Shown: positions 9,018 to 22,448 of the stretch, one piece after another
Position numbering within the stretch: position 1 is the first letter of the stretch
How the letters are laid out: the number at the start of each line of letters is the position of its first letter
DNA from: Variovorax sp. OK212
GTDB lineage: Bacteria; Pseudomonadota; Gammaproteobacteria; Burkholderiales; Burkholderiaceae_C
Assembly: GCF_900112425.1 (NCBI RefSeq)
Contig: NZ_FOLP01000004.1
Coordinates: 310,001-374,000 of the forward strand
Reading direction: 5' to 3'
DNA: 64,000 nt
Made by a program: the position numbers and the translations under genes
Notes under the pieces: generated by a model
What the model saw: the letters and a program-made list of their open reading frames with translations, nothing else
Told to the model about the DNA's origin: nothing
Databases searched by the model: none

Positions 9018-9934
9018 GCGCGCGCCGAGAACAGCCCCGAGGGCCGGAAGATCAAGACCACCACCATCAGCGCGTACATCGCGACTTCGGCGAACAGCGG
9101 GCCCAGGTCGGCCGCGGTGGCCGGCGGCAGCGTGGCGCGCAGCAGCATCGGCACGAAGGCGCGCCCGACGGTGTCGACCACGCCCACGAGCAGTGCGGCC
9201 ACGAAGGCGCCGCGCACCGAACCGATGCCCCCGATCACCAGCACCACCAGCGCCGGAATCAGGATGGCCTCGCCCATGCCGACCTGCACCGCGACGATCG
9301 GCCCCATCAGCGCGCCGGCCAGCGCGGCCAGCGCCGCACCCAGCAGGAACACGCCGTTGAAGATGCGGCCCACGCGCACGCCCATGAGCTCGGCCATCGG
9401 CCGGTCGGACGCGCCCGCGCGCACCCGCATGCCGATGCGCGTGTGGTTCACCAGCAGGTACAGCGCCAGCGCCACCAGCAGGCCGCCCGCGAGAATGACG
9501 AGGCGGTAGGCCGGGTAGGGCAGGCCGTCCATGAGCTCGACCGGTCCCGACAGCGCGGCCGGTGTCGGTGCCATCACCGGCGAGGGGCCCCAGATCATCT
9601 TCACGATGTCGTCGGCCACCAGGATCACGCCGAAGGTGGCGAGCACCTGCGCGAGGTGGTCGCGCGTGTAGAGCCGGCGCATCAGCAGCACTTCGAGCAG
9701 CAGCGCCACCACCACCGTGACCGCCACCGCGATGACGATGGCCGCGGTGAACGAGCCGGTGCGCGTGTGCGCCTCGGCCGCCACGTAGGCGCCGGCCATG
9801 AAGAGCGAGCCATGCGCGAGGTTCAGCACGTCCATGATGCCGAACACCAGCGTGAGCCCCGCGGCCAGCAGGAACAGCATCAGGCCGTAGCCCAGGCCGT
9901 TGAGCAGCTGCTCGAGAACAAGAATTCCACTCAT
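9014..9934 (-). CDS. livH: Branched-chain amino acid-type ABC transporter permease (LivH)
   Basis: This 306-residue polytopic protein opens with EQLLNGLGYGLMLFLLAAGLTLVFGIMDVLNLAHGSLFM, the hallmark of LivH. The later segment VLVIGGIGSVRGAF matches the family coupling region. It forms the heterodimeric channel with LivM. It lies 131 bp downstream of the binding-protein gene; the gap holds a stem-loop that may lower expression relative to the binding protein. The ATG at 9934 has only a weak ribosome binding site. Confidence 0.92.
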   Translation of the reverse strand: MSGILVLEQLLNGLGYGLMLFLLAAGLTLVFGIMDVLNLAHGSLFMAGAYVAAEAHTRTGSFTAAIVIAVAVTVVVALLLEVLLMRRLYTRDHLAQVLATFGVILVADDIVKMIWGPSPVMAPTPAALSGPVELMDGLPYPAYRLVILAGGLLVALALYLLVNHTRIGMRVRAGASDRPMAELMGVRVGRIFNGVFLLGAALAALAGALMGPIVAVQVGMGEAILIPALVVLVIGGIGSVRGAFVAALLVGVVDTVGRAFVPMLLRATLPPATAADLGPLFAEVAMYALMVVVLIFRPSGLFSARA

Positions 9935-9971
9935 AGGATCAGAAGGAGTTTGGCCACGCGAGATTCAAGAA

Positions 9972-10006
9972 ACACCGAGGAACCGGCTTTGCCGGGCCTC
10001 GGGTGT
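9972..10006 (-). other. Intercistronic stem-loop between binding-protein and permease genes
   Basis: The spacer between the livJ-like stop (10066) and livH start contains CCGAGG-aa-CCGGC-ttt-GCCGG-g-CCTCGG, a long, nearly perfect hairpin. A second G/C-rich symmetry (CCCCC/GGGGG) lies just beyond, around 10009-10022. No T-run follows on the minus strand, so it is not a classical terminator. Such structures after binding-protein genes often stabilise the upstream message and reduce permease synthesis. The block also resembles interspersed G+C-rich repeats I associate with comamonads, which I cannot verify. Confidence 0.45.
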
Positions 10007-10065
10007 TGCCCCCGGCAGGGGGAAGGAGAAGCGACATGCAGTGCCGCGGAGCCTGGGGGCGAGCC

Positions 10066-11271
10066 TTACTTCAGCGGGCACTTTTCGGCGTAGGAGTCGC
10101 CGTAGTTGGTCAGCACCGTGTTGATCAGCTTGTTCGTGACCTTGCCCTGCGCGTCCTTGCCGATCACGCGCAGGTAGAAGTTCTCGATGGGGTAATGGTT
10201 GTTCGCGTACTTGAAGTTGCCGCGCGTCGAGGCGTAGTTGGCCTTCTTCAGCGCGGCCACCACGGCCTCGCGGTTCTGCGCGTTGCCGCCCGATTGCTTC
10301 ACGGCCGCATCCATCGCGAGGATCGCGTCGTAGGCCTGCGCCGCGTACACCGACGGGTAGCGGCCGTTGTATTCCTTGCGGAACGCGGCCACGAAGGACT
10401 TGTTGGCCGCGTTGTCCAGGTCGTGCGCCCAGTGCGAGGTGTTGAACAGGCCGAGCATCGGGTCGCCCACGGCGCCGATCACGTCCTCGTCGGCCGAGAA
10501 GCCGCTGGTCACCAGCGTGATGTCCTTCGACAGGCCCGCGCCCACGAACTGCTTGATGAAGTTGATGCCCATCGCGCCGGGCAGGAAGAAGTAGATCGAG
10601 TCGGGCTTGGACGCGCGCAGTTGCGCGAGCTCGGCGGCGTAGTCGATCTGGCCGAGCTTGGTGTAGAGCTCGTCGGCCACCTGGCCCTTGAACTGGCGCT
10701 TGAAACCGCCCAGCGCGTCCTTGCCGGCCGGGTAGTTGGGGGCGATCAGCACGATCTTCTTGAACGCGCGGTCTTGCGCGAACTTGCCGGCGGCCTCGTG
10801 GAACTGGTCGTTCTGGTAGGCGGTGCCGAAGAAATAGGCATTGCACTGCGCGCCGGCGAACTGGCTCGGGCCGGCGTTGGCCGACAGGTACGGCACCTTG
10901 GCGTTGAACAGCGTGGGGCCCACGGCCAGCGCCACGTTGGAGCCGATGGGGCCGCTGAAGATGTCGATCTTGTCGCGCTGGATCATGCGGTCGACCAGCT
11001 GCTTGGCCTGGTCGGGGCTGCCGGCCATGTCGGCCTGCACGAACTCGACGTCCTGCCCGCCGAGCTTGCCGCCCAGCTGCTTGATGCCCAGCGCGAAGCC
11101 GTCGCGCGCCTCGGCGCCCAGCGCGGCGAATGGCCCTGAAATATCGAGGGCCAAGCCCACCTTGACCGGTGCGGCCACGGCCGACACCGCGGTACCGAGG
11201 GCCGCGCCGCACAGCAGCAGCGAGAGCAGGGTGCGCGGCAGCGCGGGCGACTTCGGGGACAGGTGGCTCAT
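10066..11271 (-). CDS. ABC transporter periplasmic binding protein, LivJ/amide type
   Basis: This 401-residue protein has a Sec signal peptide: MSHLSPKS, then a hydrophobic LLSLLLCGAALGTAVSA core ending at AVA. The mature part is a type I periplasmic binding protein (Peripla_BP_6): VKVGLALDISGPFAALG near the start, then DRMIQRDKIDIFSGPIGSN and APNYPAGKDALGGFKRQF. It delivers solute to LivHMGF. The family includes binders of branched-chain amino acids, amides, urea and aromatic acids, so the ligand is open. The start at 11271 is chosen over an ATG 48 bp upstream because it gives a proper signal peptide. Confidence 0.9.
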   Translation of the reverse strand: MSHLSPKSPALPRTLLSLLLCGAALGTAVSAVAAPVKVGLALDISGPFAALGAEARDGFALGIKQLGGKLGGQDVEFVQADMAGSPDQAKQLVDRMIQRDKIDIFSGPIGSNVALAVGPTLFNAKVPYLSANAGPSQFAGAQCNAYFFGTAYQNDQFHEAAGKFAQDRAFKKIVLIAPNYPAGKDALGGFKRQFKGQVADELYTKLGQIDYAAELAQLRASKPDSIYFFLPGAMGINFIKQFVGAGLSKDITLVTSGFSADEDVIGAVGDPMLGLFNTSHWAHDLDNAANKSFVAAFRKEYNGRYPSVYAAQAYDAILAMDAAVKQSGGNAQNREAVVAALKKANYASTRGNFKYANNHYPIENFYLRVIGKDAQGKVTNKLINTVLTNYGDSYAEKCPLK

Positions 11272-11355
11272 GGGTTCTCCGGCAGGGAAGGATGAAACGA
11301 AGCGCCGGCCCCGCTCCATGCGGCACCGGCGACATCGAACCGTTGATAGCTAAAT

Positions 11356-11383
11356 ACTTTAACCATAAACAATTCGGTGTCAA
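11356..11383 (-). promoter_or_regulatory. Sigma-70-like promoter for the LIV-type operon
   Basis: On the minus strand the spacer upstream of the binding-protein gene carries a consensus -35 TTGACA (plus 11378-11383). After 16 bp comes TAAAGT (plus 11356-11361, four of six matches to TATAAT). It lies in the only A+T-rich stretch of the region, about 85 bp before the start codon. This places the promoter downstream of the orphan subunit-c-like gene, so the two units can be transcribed separately. Confidence 0.55.
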
Positions 11384-11445
11384 CGGTGCTAGCACGAATG
11401 GTGCCAGTGCAAGGTGTCACTTCGTGGTGCCGAAGCCGGCTTCCG

Positions 11446-16573
<5,128 letters not shown>

Positions 16574-16634
16574 CGTCGCCTCCAGGTTGTTGTGCAAGGT
16601 TCACTTGTCAAAGCGAGCGCGCAGGGCGCACCCC

Positions 16635-16660
16635 GGCCGGCGGCGAGTCCGCCGCCGGCC
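16635..16660 (-). other. Strong G+C hairpin between aldolase gene and giant protein gene
   Basis: GGCCGGCGGC (16635-16644), a 6-nt loop and GCCGCCGGCC (16651-16660) form a perfect 10-bp stem in the 185-bp spacer. No T-run follows on the minus strand, so Rho-independent termination is doubtful. A pyrimidine-rich tract with CTCCCACCTCT-like repeats and T8 lies at 16669-16706. The hairpin may separate the aldolase operon from the giant-protein transcript or act in its 5' leader. Confidence 0.5.
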
Positions 16661-16758
16661 GTACAGCCTCTCCCACCTCTCCTACTTCTCCCACCTCTTT
16701 TTTTTAACGGCGCCAGATCGCCGTTTCGGCCGCGTCAGCTGCTTCGGCTTGCGCCAGC

Positions 16759-17616
16759 TCACTTCTTCTTCGTGCCGCCCGACTCGTAGATGTCCCACGC
16801 CTCCTTGGCGCTCGCGCCGCGGTGGATCATGGCCATCAGCGCGTCCACCACCGCCGACGGGTTGGCGTGCTGGTACACGTTGCGTCCGTACACCATGCCC
16901 ACCGCGCCCTGGTCCATGAGCACGCGCGAGCGCGCGAACACCTGCTGCAGGTCTTCGCGCCCGCCGCCGCGCACGAGCACGGGGCAGCGCGCGGCCTGCA
17001 CCACGCGGTGGAACTCGGAGGGGTCGGTGGTGGGGTCGGCCTTGACGATGTCGGCGCCCATCTCGCGCGCCAGGCGCACGAGCGTGACGATCTTCTCGGC
17101 GTCGCCGTCGACCATGTAGCCGCCCTGCTCGCTGTGCGGGCGCATCACCAGCGGCTCGATCATCAGCGGCATGCCGTAGCGGTCGCAGTCGGCGCGCACG
17201 CGCGCGATGTTCTGCACGCACTGGCGAAACAGGTCGGGCTCGTTCGGCAGCATGAACAGGTTCACCACCACGCAGGCGGCGTCGCGCTGCACAGCCGGCA
17301 GCACCGGGTCGTGCTCGTTCTGCAGCAGCGCCCACATCACGCGGTGCGCGGTGGCGTTGTAGGGGTTGCCCATGTCGATGCGCTGCACCAGCGCGGGCTT
17401 GTCGCGGCCCGGGCGGTCCTGCAGCAGGTCGGCCTGGCCGTAGTTCAGCTGCAGGGCGTCGGGGCCCGCGGCCACCAGCTTCTCGACGATCGCGGGCATG
17501 TCTTCCAGGCCGTTGAGGAACGAGGGCTCGTTGCACACGCCGTGGTCCAGCGCGATGTCCAGGCAGCGCCCGTTGTTCAGCAGCCGGTTCAGGCGTGCGG
17601 TCTTGTCCTTCGACAT
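16759..17616 (-). CDS. Class I aldolase of the DhnA/LsrF family
   Basis: This 285-residue TIM-barrel aldolase has the N-terminal acidic motif ALDHG (Asp24), a Schiff-base lysine candidate Lys192 in ADIVKADPTTD, and phosphate-binding loops VLVRGGG (214-219) and VGMVYGRN (239-246). Relatives include DhnA fructose-bisphosphate aldolase and LsrF, which cleaves phosphorylated autoinducer-2. By context it should cleave the ketose phosphate made by the FGGY kinase and flavoprotein of the divergent arm. It lies 37 bp after the aldo/keto reductase stop and is the last gene of the ABC/aldolase arm. The C-terminal tail is Lys-rich (GGTKKK). Confidence 0.85.
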   Translation of the reverse strand: MSKDKTARLNRLLNNGRCLDIALDHGVCNEPSFLNGLEDMPAIVEKLVAAGPDALQLNYGQADLLQDRPGRDKPALVQRIDMGNPYNATAHRVMWALLQNEHDPVLPAVQRDAACVVVNLFMLPNEPDLFRQCVQNIARVRADCDRYGMPLMIEPLVMRPHSEQGGYMVDGDAEKIVTLVRLAREMGADIVKADPTTDPSEFHRVVQAARCPVLVRGGGREDLQQVFARSRVLMDQGAVGMVYGRNVYQHANPSAVVDALMAMIHRGASAKEAWDIYESGGTKKK

Positions 17617-17653
17617 ACGAAAGAAATCCTTGTGTTGAAAGTGAAGGGGTCGT

Positions 17654-18658
17654 TCAGGCCAGCGCGTGCAGGTGCTGGCCCGCGGCCGCGTCGATGAGGG
17701 CCAGTGCGTCGTCGCGCAGGTGCACCGCGCCGGCGGCCGCGTTCTCGACGGCCTGCTTGCTCACGCGCGCGCCGCACAGCGCCACCGAGACGCTGCCGCG
17801 CGCCAGCGTCCACGCGATCATGAGTTGGCCGAACGAGCATTCGAGGTGCTGGCGCAGCGGCTCCAGTTCTTCGAAGAAGGACTTGAGCCTCGCGCGGTTC
17901 TGCGTGCTGAAGCGCGGGTTGGCGGCGCGCTGGTCGTCGCCGGTGAACTGGCGCTCGGGGTCGATGGGGCCGGCCAGCAGGCCCAGCGCCAGCGACGAGT
18001 AGCCCAGCACCGCCACGTTGTGCTCGGTGCACAGCGGCGCCAGCGTCTGCTCGATCTCGCGGTCGATCAGGCTGTAGCGCTCCTGCGCCGCATCGACCGG
18101 GCCGCAGCGCAGGTACTCGGCCAGCGTCTCGGGGCTCACGTTGCTCACGCCGATGGCGCGGATCTTTCCCTGCTTCTTGAGCTCGAGCAGCGTGCCCATC
18201 GTTTCCTCGACCGGCGTGGTGCTGTCCTGCCAGTGCGTGATGTACAGGTCGATGTAGTCGGTCTGCAGGCGCCTGAGGCTTTCTTCCGCCTCATGAATGA
18301 TCGACTCGCGGCCCAGGTAGCGGTACACCGGATGGCCGTCTTCTTCAAAGAAGTGCGTTCCCTCCTGCGTGTGCCACACCAGGCCGCACTTGGTGGCGAT
18401 CACCGCCTCGTGGCGGCGGCCCTTCAGCGCGGTGCCGACGATGCTTTCCGAACGCCCGAGCCCGTAGGCCGGCGCGGTGTCGATCAGGGTCACGCCCGCG
18501 TCCAGCGAGGCCTGGATCGCCAGCACGGCGGCGGCGTTGTCCCCGCCGCCCCACATCCAGCCGCCCATGGCCCAGGTGCCCAGGCCGATGGCCGAGCATT
18601 CGATGCCCGAGGGGCCGAGCGTGGTCTTCTTCATCGATGCCTTGTTGTTGTTGTTCAT
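17654..18658 (-). CDS. Aldo/keto reductase
   Basis: This 334-residue NADPH-dependent TIM barrel has the full catalytic tetrad: Asp60 and Tyr65 (LIDTAPAYGLGRSE), Lys90 (VIATKCGL) and His142 (LYITHWQD). It is of the AKR 'aldo_ket_red' type seen in sugar operons, and would reduce an aldehyde or interconvert polyol and sugar. The ATG at 18658 overlaps the permease stop as ATGA and encodes an odd MNNNNKAS leader. An internal ATG at 18634 (MKKTTLGPSG) matches the usual family start, so the first eight residues may be dispensable. Confidence 0.9.
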   Translation of the reverse strand: MNNNNKASMKKTTLGPSGIECSAIGLGTWAMGGWMWGGGDNAAAVLAIQASLDAGVTLIDTAPAYGLGRSESIVGTALKGRRHEAVIATKCGLVWHTQEGTHFFEEDGHPVYRYLGRESIIHEAEESLRRLQTDYIDLYITHWQDSTTPVEETMGTLLELKKQGKIRAIGVSNVSPETLAEYLRCGPVDAAQERYSLIDREIEQTLAPLCTEHNVAVLGYSSLALGLLAGPIDPERQFTGDDQRAANPRFSTQNRARLKSFFEELEPLRQHLECSFGQLMIAWTLARGSVSVALCGARVSKQAVENAAAGAVHLRDDALALIDAAAGQHLHALA

Positions 18659-19683
18659 CGCTTGGTCTTTCTCGTGTTCATGAGGTGGTCGATGGTCACG
18701 GCCGCGAGCAGGATCAGGCCCTTGATCACGTCCTGCCAGTAAGGCGACACGTCCAGCAGGATCAGCGAGCTGGTCACCACCGACAGCAGCGCCAGGCCCA
18801 GCACCGCGCCCAGCACCGTGCCCGAGCCGCCCTTGAGGCTGGCGCCGCCGATCACCGCGGCGGCGATCACGTTGAGCTCCATGCCCATGCCGAAGGTGGG
18901 CGTGGCGGCGCCGAAGCGCGCGGTGTAGATCACGCCCGCCAGGCCCGCCGAGGCCGCGCACAGCACCGTGACCCAGAACTTCACGTGGCCCACGCGGATG
19001 CCCGAGTACAGCGCGGCCTTCTCGTTGCTGCCGGTGTAGAACACGCGGCGCAGCAAGGTGGAGCGGCGCAGCACGAAGTCGCTGACCACCACGATCGCCA
19101 GGAAGATCAGGATCACCGCCGGAATGCCGAACAGCGTGCCCTGGCCGATGAACTTGAACTCGGCCGGCAGCGAGAACAGCGACTGCGGCGTGCCCTGCGT
19201 GAGCGCCAGGCACAGCCCGCGCACGATGACCATGAAGGCCAGCGAGGCGATGAAGTGGTTCAGCCCGATGCGCGTGACGCAGCCGCCGATCATCGCGCCG
19301 ATGCCCGCGCTCGCGGCAATGGCAATGAGCCCGGCCGTCCACGGGTCGAAGCCCATGAGGAAGAGCTTGCCCGTCACCACCATCGCGAAGCACACCACCG
19401 AGCCCACCGACAGGTCGATGCCGCCGACGATCAGCAGGATCGTCATGCCCACCACCACGATGCCCTCGATGGAGAACGACAGCAGCATCGCGCGCACGTT
19501 GTCCCAGGTGAGGAAGTAGGGCGAGGCGAAGCTCATGGCCACGCACATCACCGCGATGATGAGCAGCAGGCCCATCTCGCGCATGCTGGTGAGCTTGCCG
19601 GAAGGTTTCGCGGGGCCGCCGCCTTGCTGTCGTGGCGGCAGGCCTGCGGTGGCCCCCGCGTCGAGTTGTGCCGGGTAGTTCAT
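18655..19683 (-). CDS. RbsC-type sugar ABC transporter permease
   Basis: This 342-residue inner-membrane protein has about nine to ten hydrophobic segments after a ~33-residue polar N-terminus. BPD_transp_2 family marks are VVGMTILLIVGGIDLSVGS in the second third, and AVIGGASLKGGSGTVLGAVLG before the last helices. It would form a homodimeric channel for the carbohydrate ABC system. It overlaps the ATPase gene upstream and the reductase gene downstream by 4 bp each. Confidence 0.92.
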   Translation of the reverse strand: MNYPAQLDAGATAGLPPRQQGGGPAKPSGKLTSMREMGLLLIIAVMCVAMSFASPYFLTWDNVRAMLLSFSIEGIVVVGMTILLIVGGIDLSVGSVVCFAMVVTGKLFLMGFDPWTAGLIAIAASAGIGAMIGGCVTRIGLNHFIASLAFMVIVRGLCLALTQGTPQSLFSLPAEFKFIGQGTLFGIPAVILIFLAIVVVSDFVLRRSTLLRRVFYTGSNEKAALYSGIRVGHVKFWVTVLCAASAGLAGVIYTARFGAATPTFGMGMELNVIAAAVIGGASLKGGSGTVLGAVLGLALLSVVTSSLILLDVSPYWQDVIKGLILLAAVTIDHLMNTRKTKR

Positions 19684-21191
19684 GCTGTTTCCTGTTCGCA
19701 AAGTCCGGAGGCCAGCCGCAGCAGCGCCTCTTCCGTCATGTCTTCGTCTTGCACTTCGCCGGCGAGCCGGCCGTCGCGGATCACCAGTGCGCGGTCGCAC
19801 AGCCCGATGATCTCGGGCAGCTCCGAGGAGATCACGATCACGCCCACGCCCTGGCCGGCCAGTTCGCGCAGGATGTGATGGATCTCCGACTTGGCGCCCA
19901 CGTCCACGCCGCGCGTGGGCTCGTCCATCAGCAGCACCGAGGGGTGCGTGGCCAGCAGCTTGGCGATGGCCACCTTCTGCTGGTTGCCGCCCGACAGGCT
20001 GGCCACGTCGATGTCCACGCCGTCGGACTTGAGCCTGAGCTTGGCGCCCAGCTCCACCGCCAGCTTGTGCTCGGCCGCGCGCTGCAGCAGGCCGAAGCGC
20101 GAGCTCACGCGCTTCAGCGCCATCGAGGCGATGTTCTGCGCAATGGGCAGGTCCAGGTACACGCCGGCCGCCTTGCGGTCTTCGCTGAGGTAGGCGATGC
20201 CTTCGCGCAGCGCGTCGCTGTACTTGCGGATGGCCAGCGGCCTGCCGCGCAGCCGCACGCTGCCGCGCGTGGCGGCGCGCAGGCCGCACACGGTCTCGGC
20301 CAGCTCGCTGCGCCCGGCGCCCATCAGGCCCGCGATGCCGAGGATCTCGCCGCGCCTGAGCGTGAACGACACGCCGTGCACACGCTCGCCGTCGGCGATG
20401 TCGCTCACTTCGAGCACGGGCTCGCCGTGGGTCGTGCCGTCCTGCTTCGGCGGGTAGTAGTTGCCCAGGTCGCGCCCGACCATGCGGCGCACCAGGCCGT
20501 CGGCGTCGAGCTCGGCCAGCGGGCCGCTGTGCACGTTGCGCCCGTCGCGCAGCACCGTCACGCGGGTGCAGTGCGCAAAGATCTCGGCCATGCGGTGGCT
20601 GATGTAGATGATGCCGATGCCCTGCGCCTGCAGGTCGTGCAGCACCTTGAAGAGCGCGGCCGATTCGTTGTCGGTGAGCGCGGCGGTGGGCTCGTCGAGG
20701 ATCAGCACCTTGCAGTCGAGCGTGAGCGCCTTGGCGATCTCGATGAGCTGCTGCGTGGAAATGCTCAGGTCCTTCACCAGGCACGCCGGGTCGACGTCCT
20801 GCCCCAGCCGCTGCAGCACCTTCGCGGCGCGCTCGTTCAGGCTGGCGTAGTTCATCCACGCGTGCTTGCCGGCGTTGATCTCCGGCATGAAGATGTTCTC
20901 GGCCACGGTGGCGTCGCCGCACAGGGCGATTTCCTGGTGCACCAGGCCGATGCCCAGGCGCATGGCCTGGGCCGGGCCGTCGATGGCCACCGCGCGGCCG
21001 TCGAGCGAGATCTCGCCCTCGTCCGGCTGGTGGATGCCGTCGATGATGTTCATCAGCGTGGACTTGCCCGCGCCGTTCTCGCCGCACAGCGCGTGGATCT
21101 CGCCGCGCTCGAGCGAGAAGTCCACGCCCGTGAGCGCGCGCGAAGCGCCGAAGCGCTTGCTGATGCCACGCAACTGGAGCAGGGGGCTCAT
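19680..21191 (-). CDS. RbsA/MglA-type sugar ABC transporter ATPase (two ABC domains)
   Basis: This 503-residue protein has tandem nucleotide-binding domains. In the first half Walker A is GENGAGKS and Walker B LILDEPTAAL, with a degenerate signature (LSISTQQ). In the second half Walker A is degenerate (GLMGAGRS), while the signature LSGGNQQK and Walker B LLMDEPTRGVD are intact. This asymmetry is normal for sugar importers of the RbsA class. It begins 14 bp after the binding-protein stop and overlaps the permease by 4 bp. Confidence 0.93.
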   Translation of the reverse strand: MSPLLQLRGISKRFGASRALTGVDFSLERGEIHALCGENGAGKSTLMNIIDGIHQPDEGEISLDGRAVAIDGPAQAMRLGIGLVHQEIALCGDATVAENIFMPEINAGKHAWMNYASLNERAAKVLQRLGQDVDPACLVKDLSISTQQLIEIAKALTLDCKVLILDEPTAALTDNESAALFKVLHDLQAQGIGIIYISHRMAEIFAHCTRVTVLRDGRNVHSGPLAELDADGLVRRMVGRDLGNYYPPKQDGTTHGEPVLEVSDIADGERVHGVSFTLRRGEILGIAGLMGAGRSELAETVCGLRAATRGSVRLRGRPLAIRKYSDALREGIAYLSEDRKAAGVYLDLPIAQNIASMALKRVSSRFGLLQRAAEHKLAVELGAKLRLKSDGVDIDVASLSGGNQQKVAIAKLLATHPSVLLMDEPTRGVDVGAKSEIHHILRELAGQGVGVIVISSELPEIIGLCDRALVIRDGRLAGEVQDEDMTEEALLRLASGLCEQETA

Positions 21192-21205
21192 TGCGTCTTG
21201 CTCAC

Positions 21206-22267
21206 TCACTCGCCGATTCCCTTGGTGCCACGGCGCGCGAGGTACTTGTCCCAGTAGAAGTCGTCGGCGTTGGCCTTGCTGACCACCGACAGGCCGTTGT
21301 CCAGGAAGGGCACGGCCATCGGGTTGGTGGCGTTGCGCTTGGCGTCGTTCATCGGGTCGATGAGCGTGGGGTTCTTCGCCAGGAACAGCATCATCATGCC
21401 CATGTAGCCCTGCATGCCCTGGTTGGGGTTGATGGAGCCGAACACGTCGCCCGACTTGATCATGTCCAGGATCTTGGCGTTCACGTCGCAGCACATCACC
21501 TTGATGTTCTTCTTGGTCTCCACCTTGGCCTGCGCCGCGCCCAGCGCCGAGTTGGCCTCGGGCATGAACAGCGCGCCCAGGTTCGGGTTGGCCTGCGCCA
21601 GGCTCAGCACCGCCTGGTAGGCCTTGTTCGGGTCCTGGTTGCTGGCGGCGCGGCCGACCAGCTTCATGCCCGGGTGCTTGGCCTTCATGCGGTTCACGAA
21701 GGCGGCGATGCGGCGGTCGTGGTTGTCCTGGCCGGGGTTCTCCAGCACGGCGTATTCGCCCTTGCCGTTGAGCGAGGCGGCGATGGCGTCGGCCGCCTGC
21801 GTGCCTTCGCGGTCGTTGTCGGAGGTGACGAACGAGGTGCGCCTGGAGTTCGGCGAGTCGGCCGCGAAGGTGACCACCGGGATGCCCATGGCCGCCGCGC
21901 GGTTGATGGGCTCGATGAACGGGTCGGGGTTCATCGGGTGCAGCAGGATGCCCGCGGGCTTGCGCGCCAGTTCCTGCTCGAACGACGCGAGCTGCTTGTT
22001 CACGTCGTACTCGGGCGTGCCCGAGTAGCGGGTGCGAACGCCCAGCGTGCGGCCGAGCTGCTTCATCATTTCGTAGACCGGAAACCAGTACTCCACGCCC
22101 GACACCATCACGTTCATCACGTAGACGTCGCTCGGGTTGCCGCGCAGGCCGCCGCCGGCGGCTCCTGCCGCACCTGCTGCAGGGGCCGCGGCCTGCTGCG
22201 CCAATGCGCTCGCGCCCGCCAGGCCGATGCCGGCTGCCGCGGCGGACTTCAGGAAATTACGCCTCAT
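21206..22267 (-). CDS. Sugar-type periplasmic binding protein with twin-arginine-like signal
   Basis: This 353-residue type I periplasmic binding protein (Peripla_BP_4/RbsB-like) has VMVSGVEYWFPVYEMMKQLGR, FVTSDNDREGTQAADAIA and VMCCDVNAKILDMIKSGDVFGSINPNQGMQGYM, the last being the family hinge region. The N-terminus MRRNFLKSAAAAGIGLAGASA carries RRxFLK, a Tat-type motif rather than a plain Sec signal. It is followed by an Ala/Gly-rich linker (~28-47). First gene of the minus arm; it starts 180 bp from the divergent kinase. The ligand is unknown; a polyol or short sugar is suggested by the neighbouring kinase and GlpD-like enzyme. Confidence 0.9.
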   Translation of the reverse strand: MRRNFLKSAAAAGIGLAGASALAQQAAAPAAGAAGAAGGGLRGNPSDVYVMNVMVSGVEYWFPVYEMMKQLGRTLGVRTRYSGTPEYDVNKQLASFEQELARKPAGILLHPMNPDPFIEPINRAAAMGIPVVTFAADSPNSRRTSFVTSDNDREGTQAADAIAASLNGKGEYAVLENPGQDNHDRRIAAFVNRMKAKHPGMKLVGRAASNQDPNKAYQAVLSLAQANPNLGALFMPEANSALGAAQAKVETKKNIKVMCCDVNAKILDMIKSGDVFGSINPNQGMQGYMGMMMLFLAKNPTLIDPMNDAKRNATNPMAVPFLDNGLSVVSKANADDFYWDKYLARRGTKGIGE

Positions 22268-22336
22268 TTTTTGTCTCCTCACGTTGAGTGGCACAGCTTG
22301 CGATGCTGCTTTTCAAGGCAGCCCTTTGATCCTCGG

Positions 22337-22448
22337 TGTCACGACAGTTGTTATGACAGGCTAGAATGTACGCGTTGCCTGTTTGGCGGGATAACTAGGG
22401 GAAACGCTACTGGCAAGGTGCTTTTATTCAGTCGAAGCTGTTATGACA
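22337..22448. promoter_or_regulatory. Divergent control region with repeated TTATGACA boxes
   Basis: The 180-bp spacer between the binding-protein and kinase genes is clearly A+T-richer than its surroundings. It holds GTTATGACA at 22350-22358 and again at 22440-22448, 90 bp apart, the second overlapping the kinase ATG. The first is part of an inverted repeat TGTCA (22337-22341)-12 nt-TGACA (22354-22358). A TAGAAT (-10-like) follows at 22362-22367. These are the best candidates for binding sites of the GntR/UTRA regulator encoded at 25697. Confidence 0.45.

Noticed and set aside
16682..16740. Terminator from AACGGCG-ccagat-CGCCGTT near a T8 tract
   Set aside because: The T-run precedes the hairpin on the plus strand and would be an A-run after it on the minus strand, so the order is wrong for termination in either direction.
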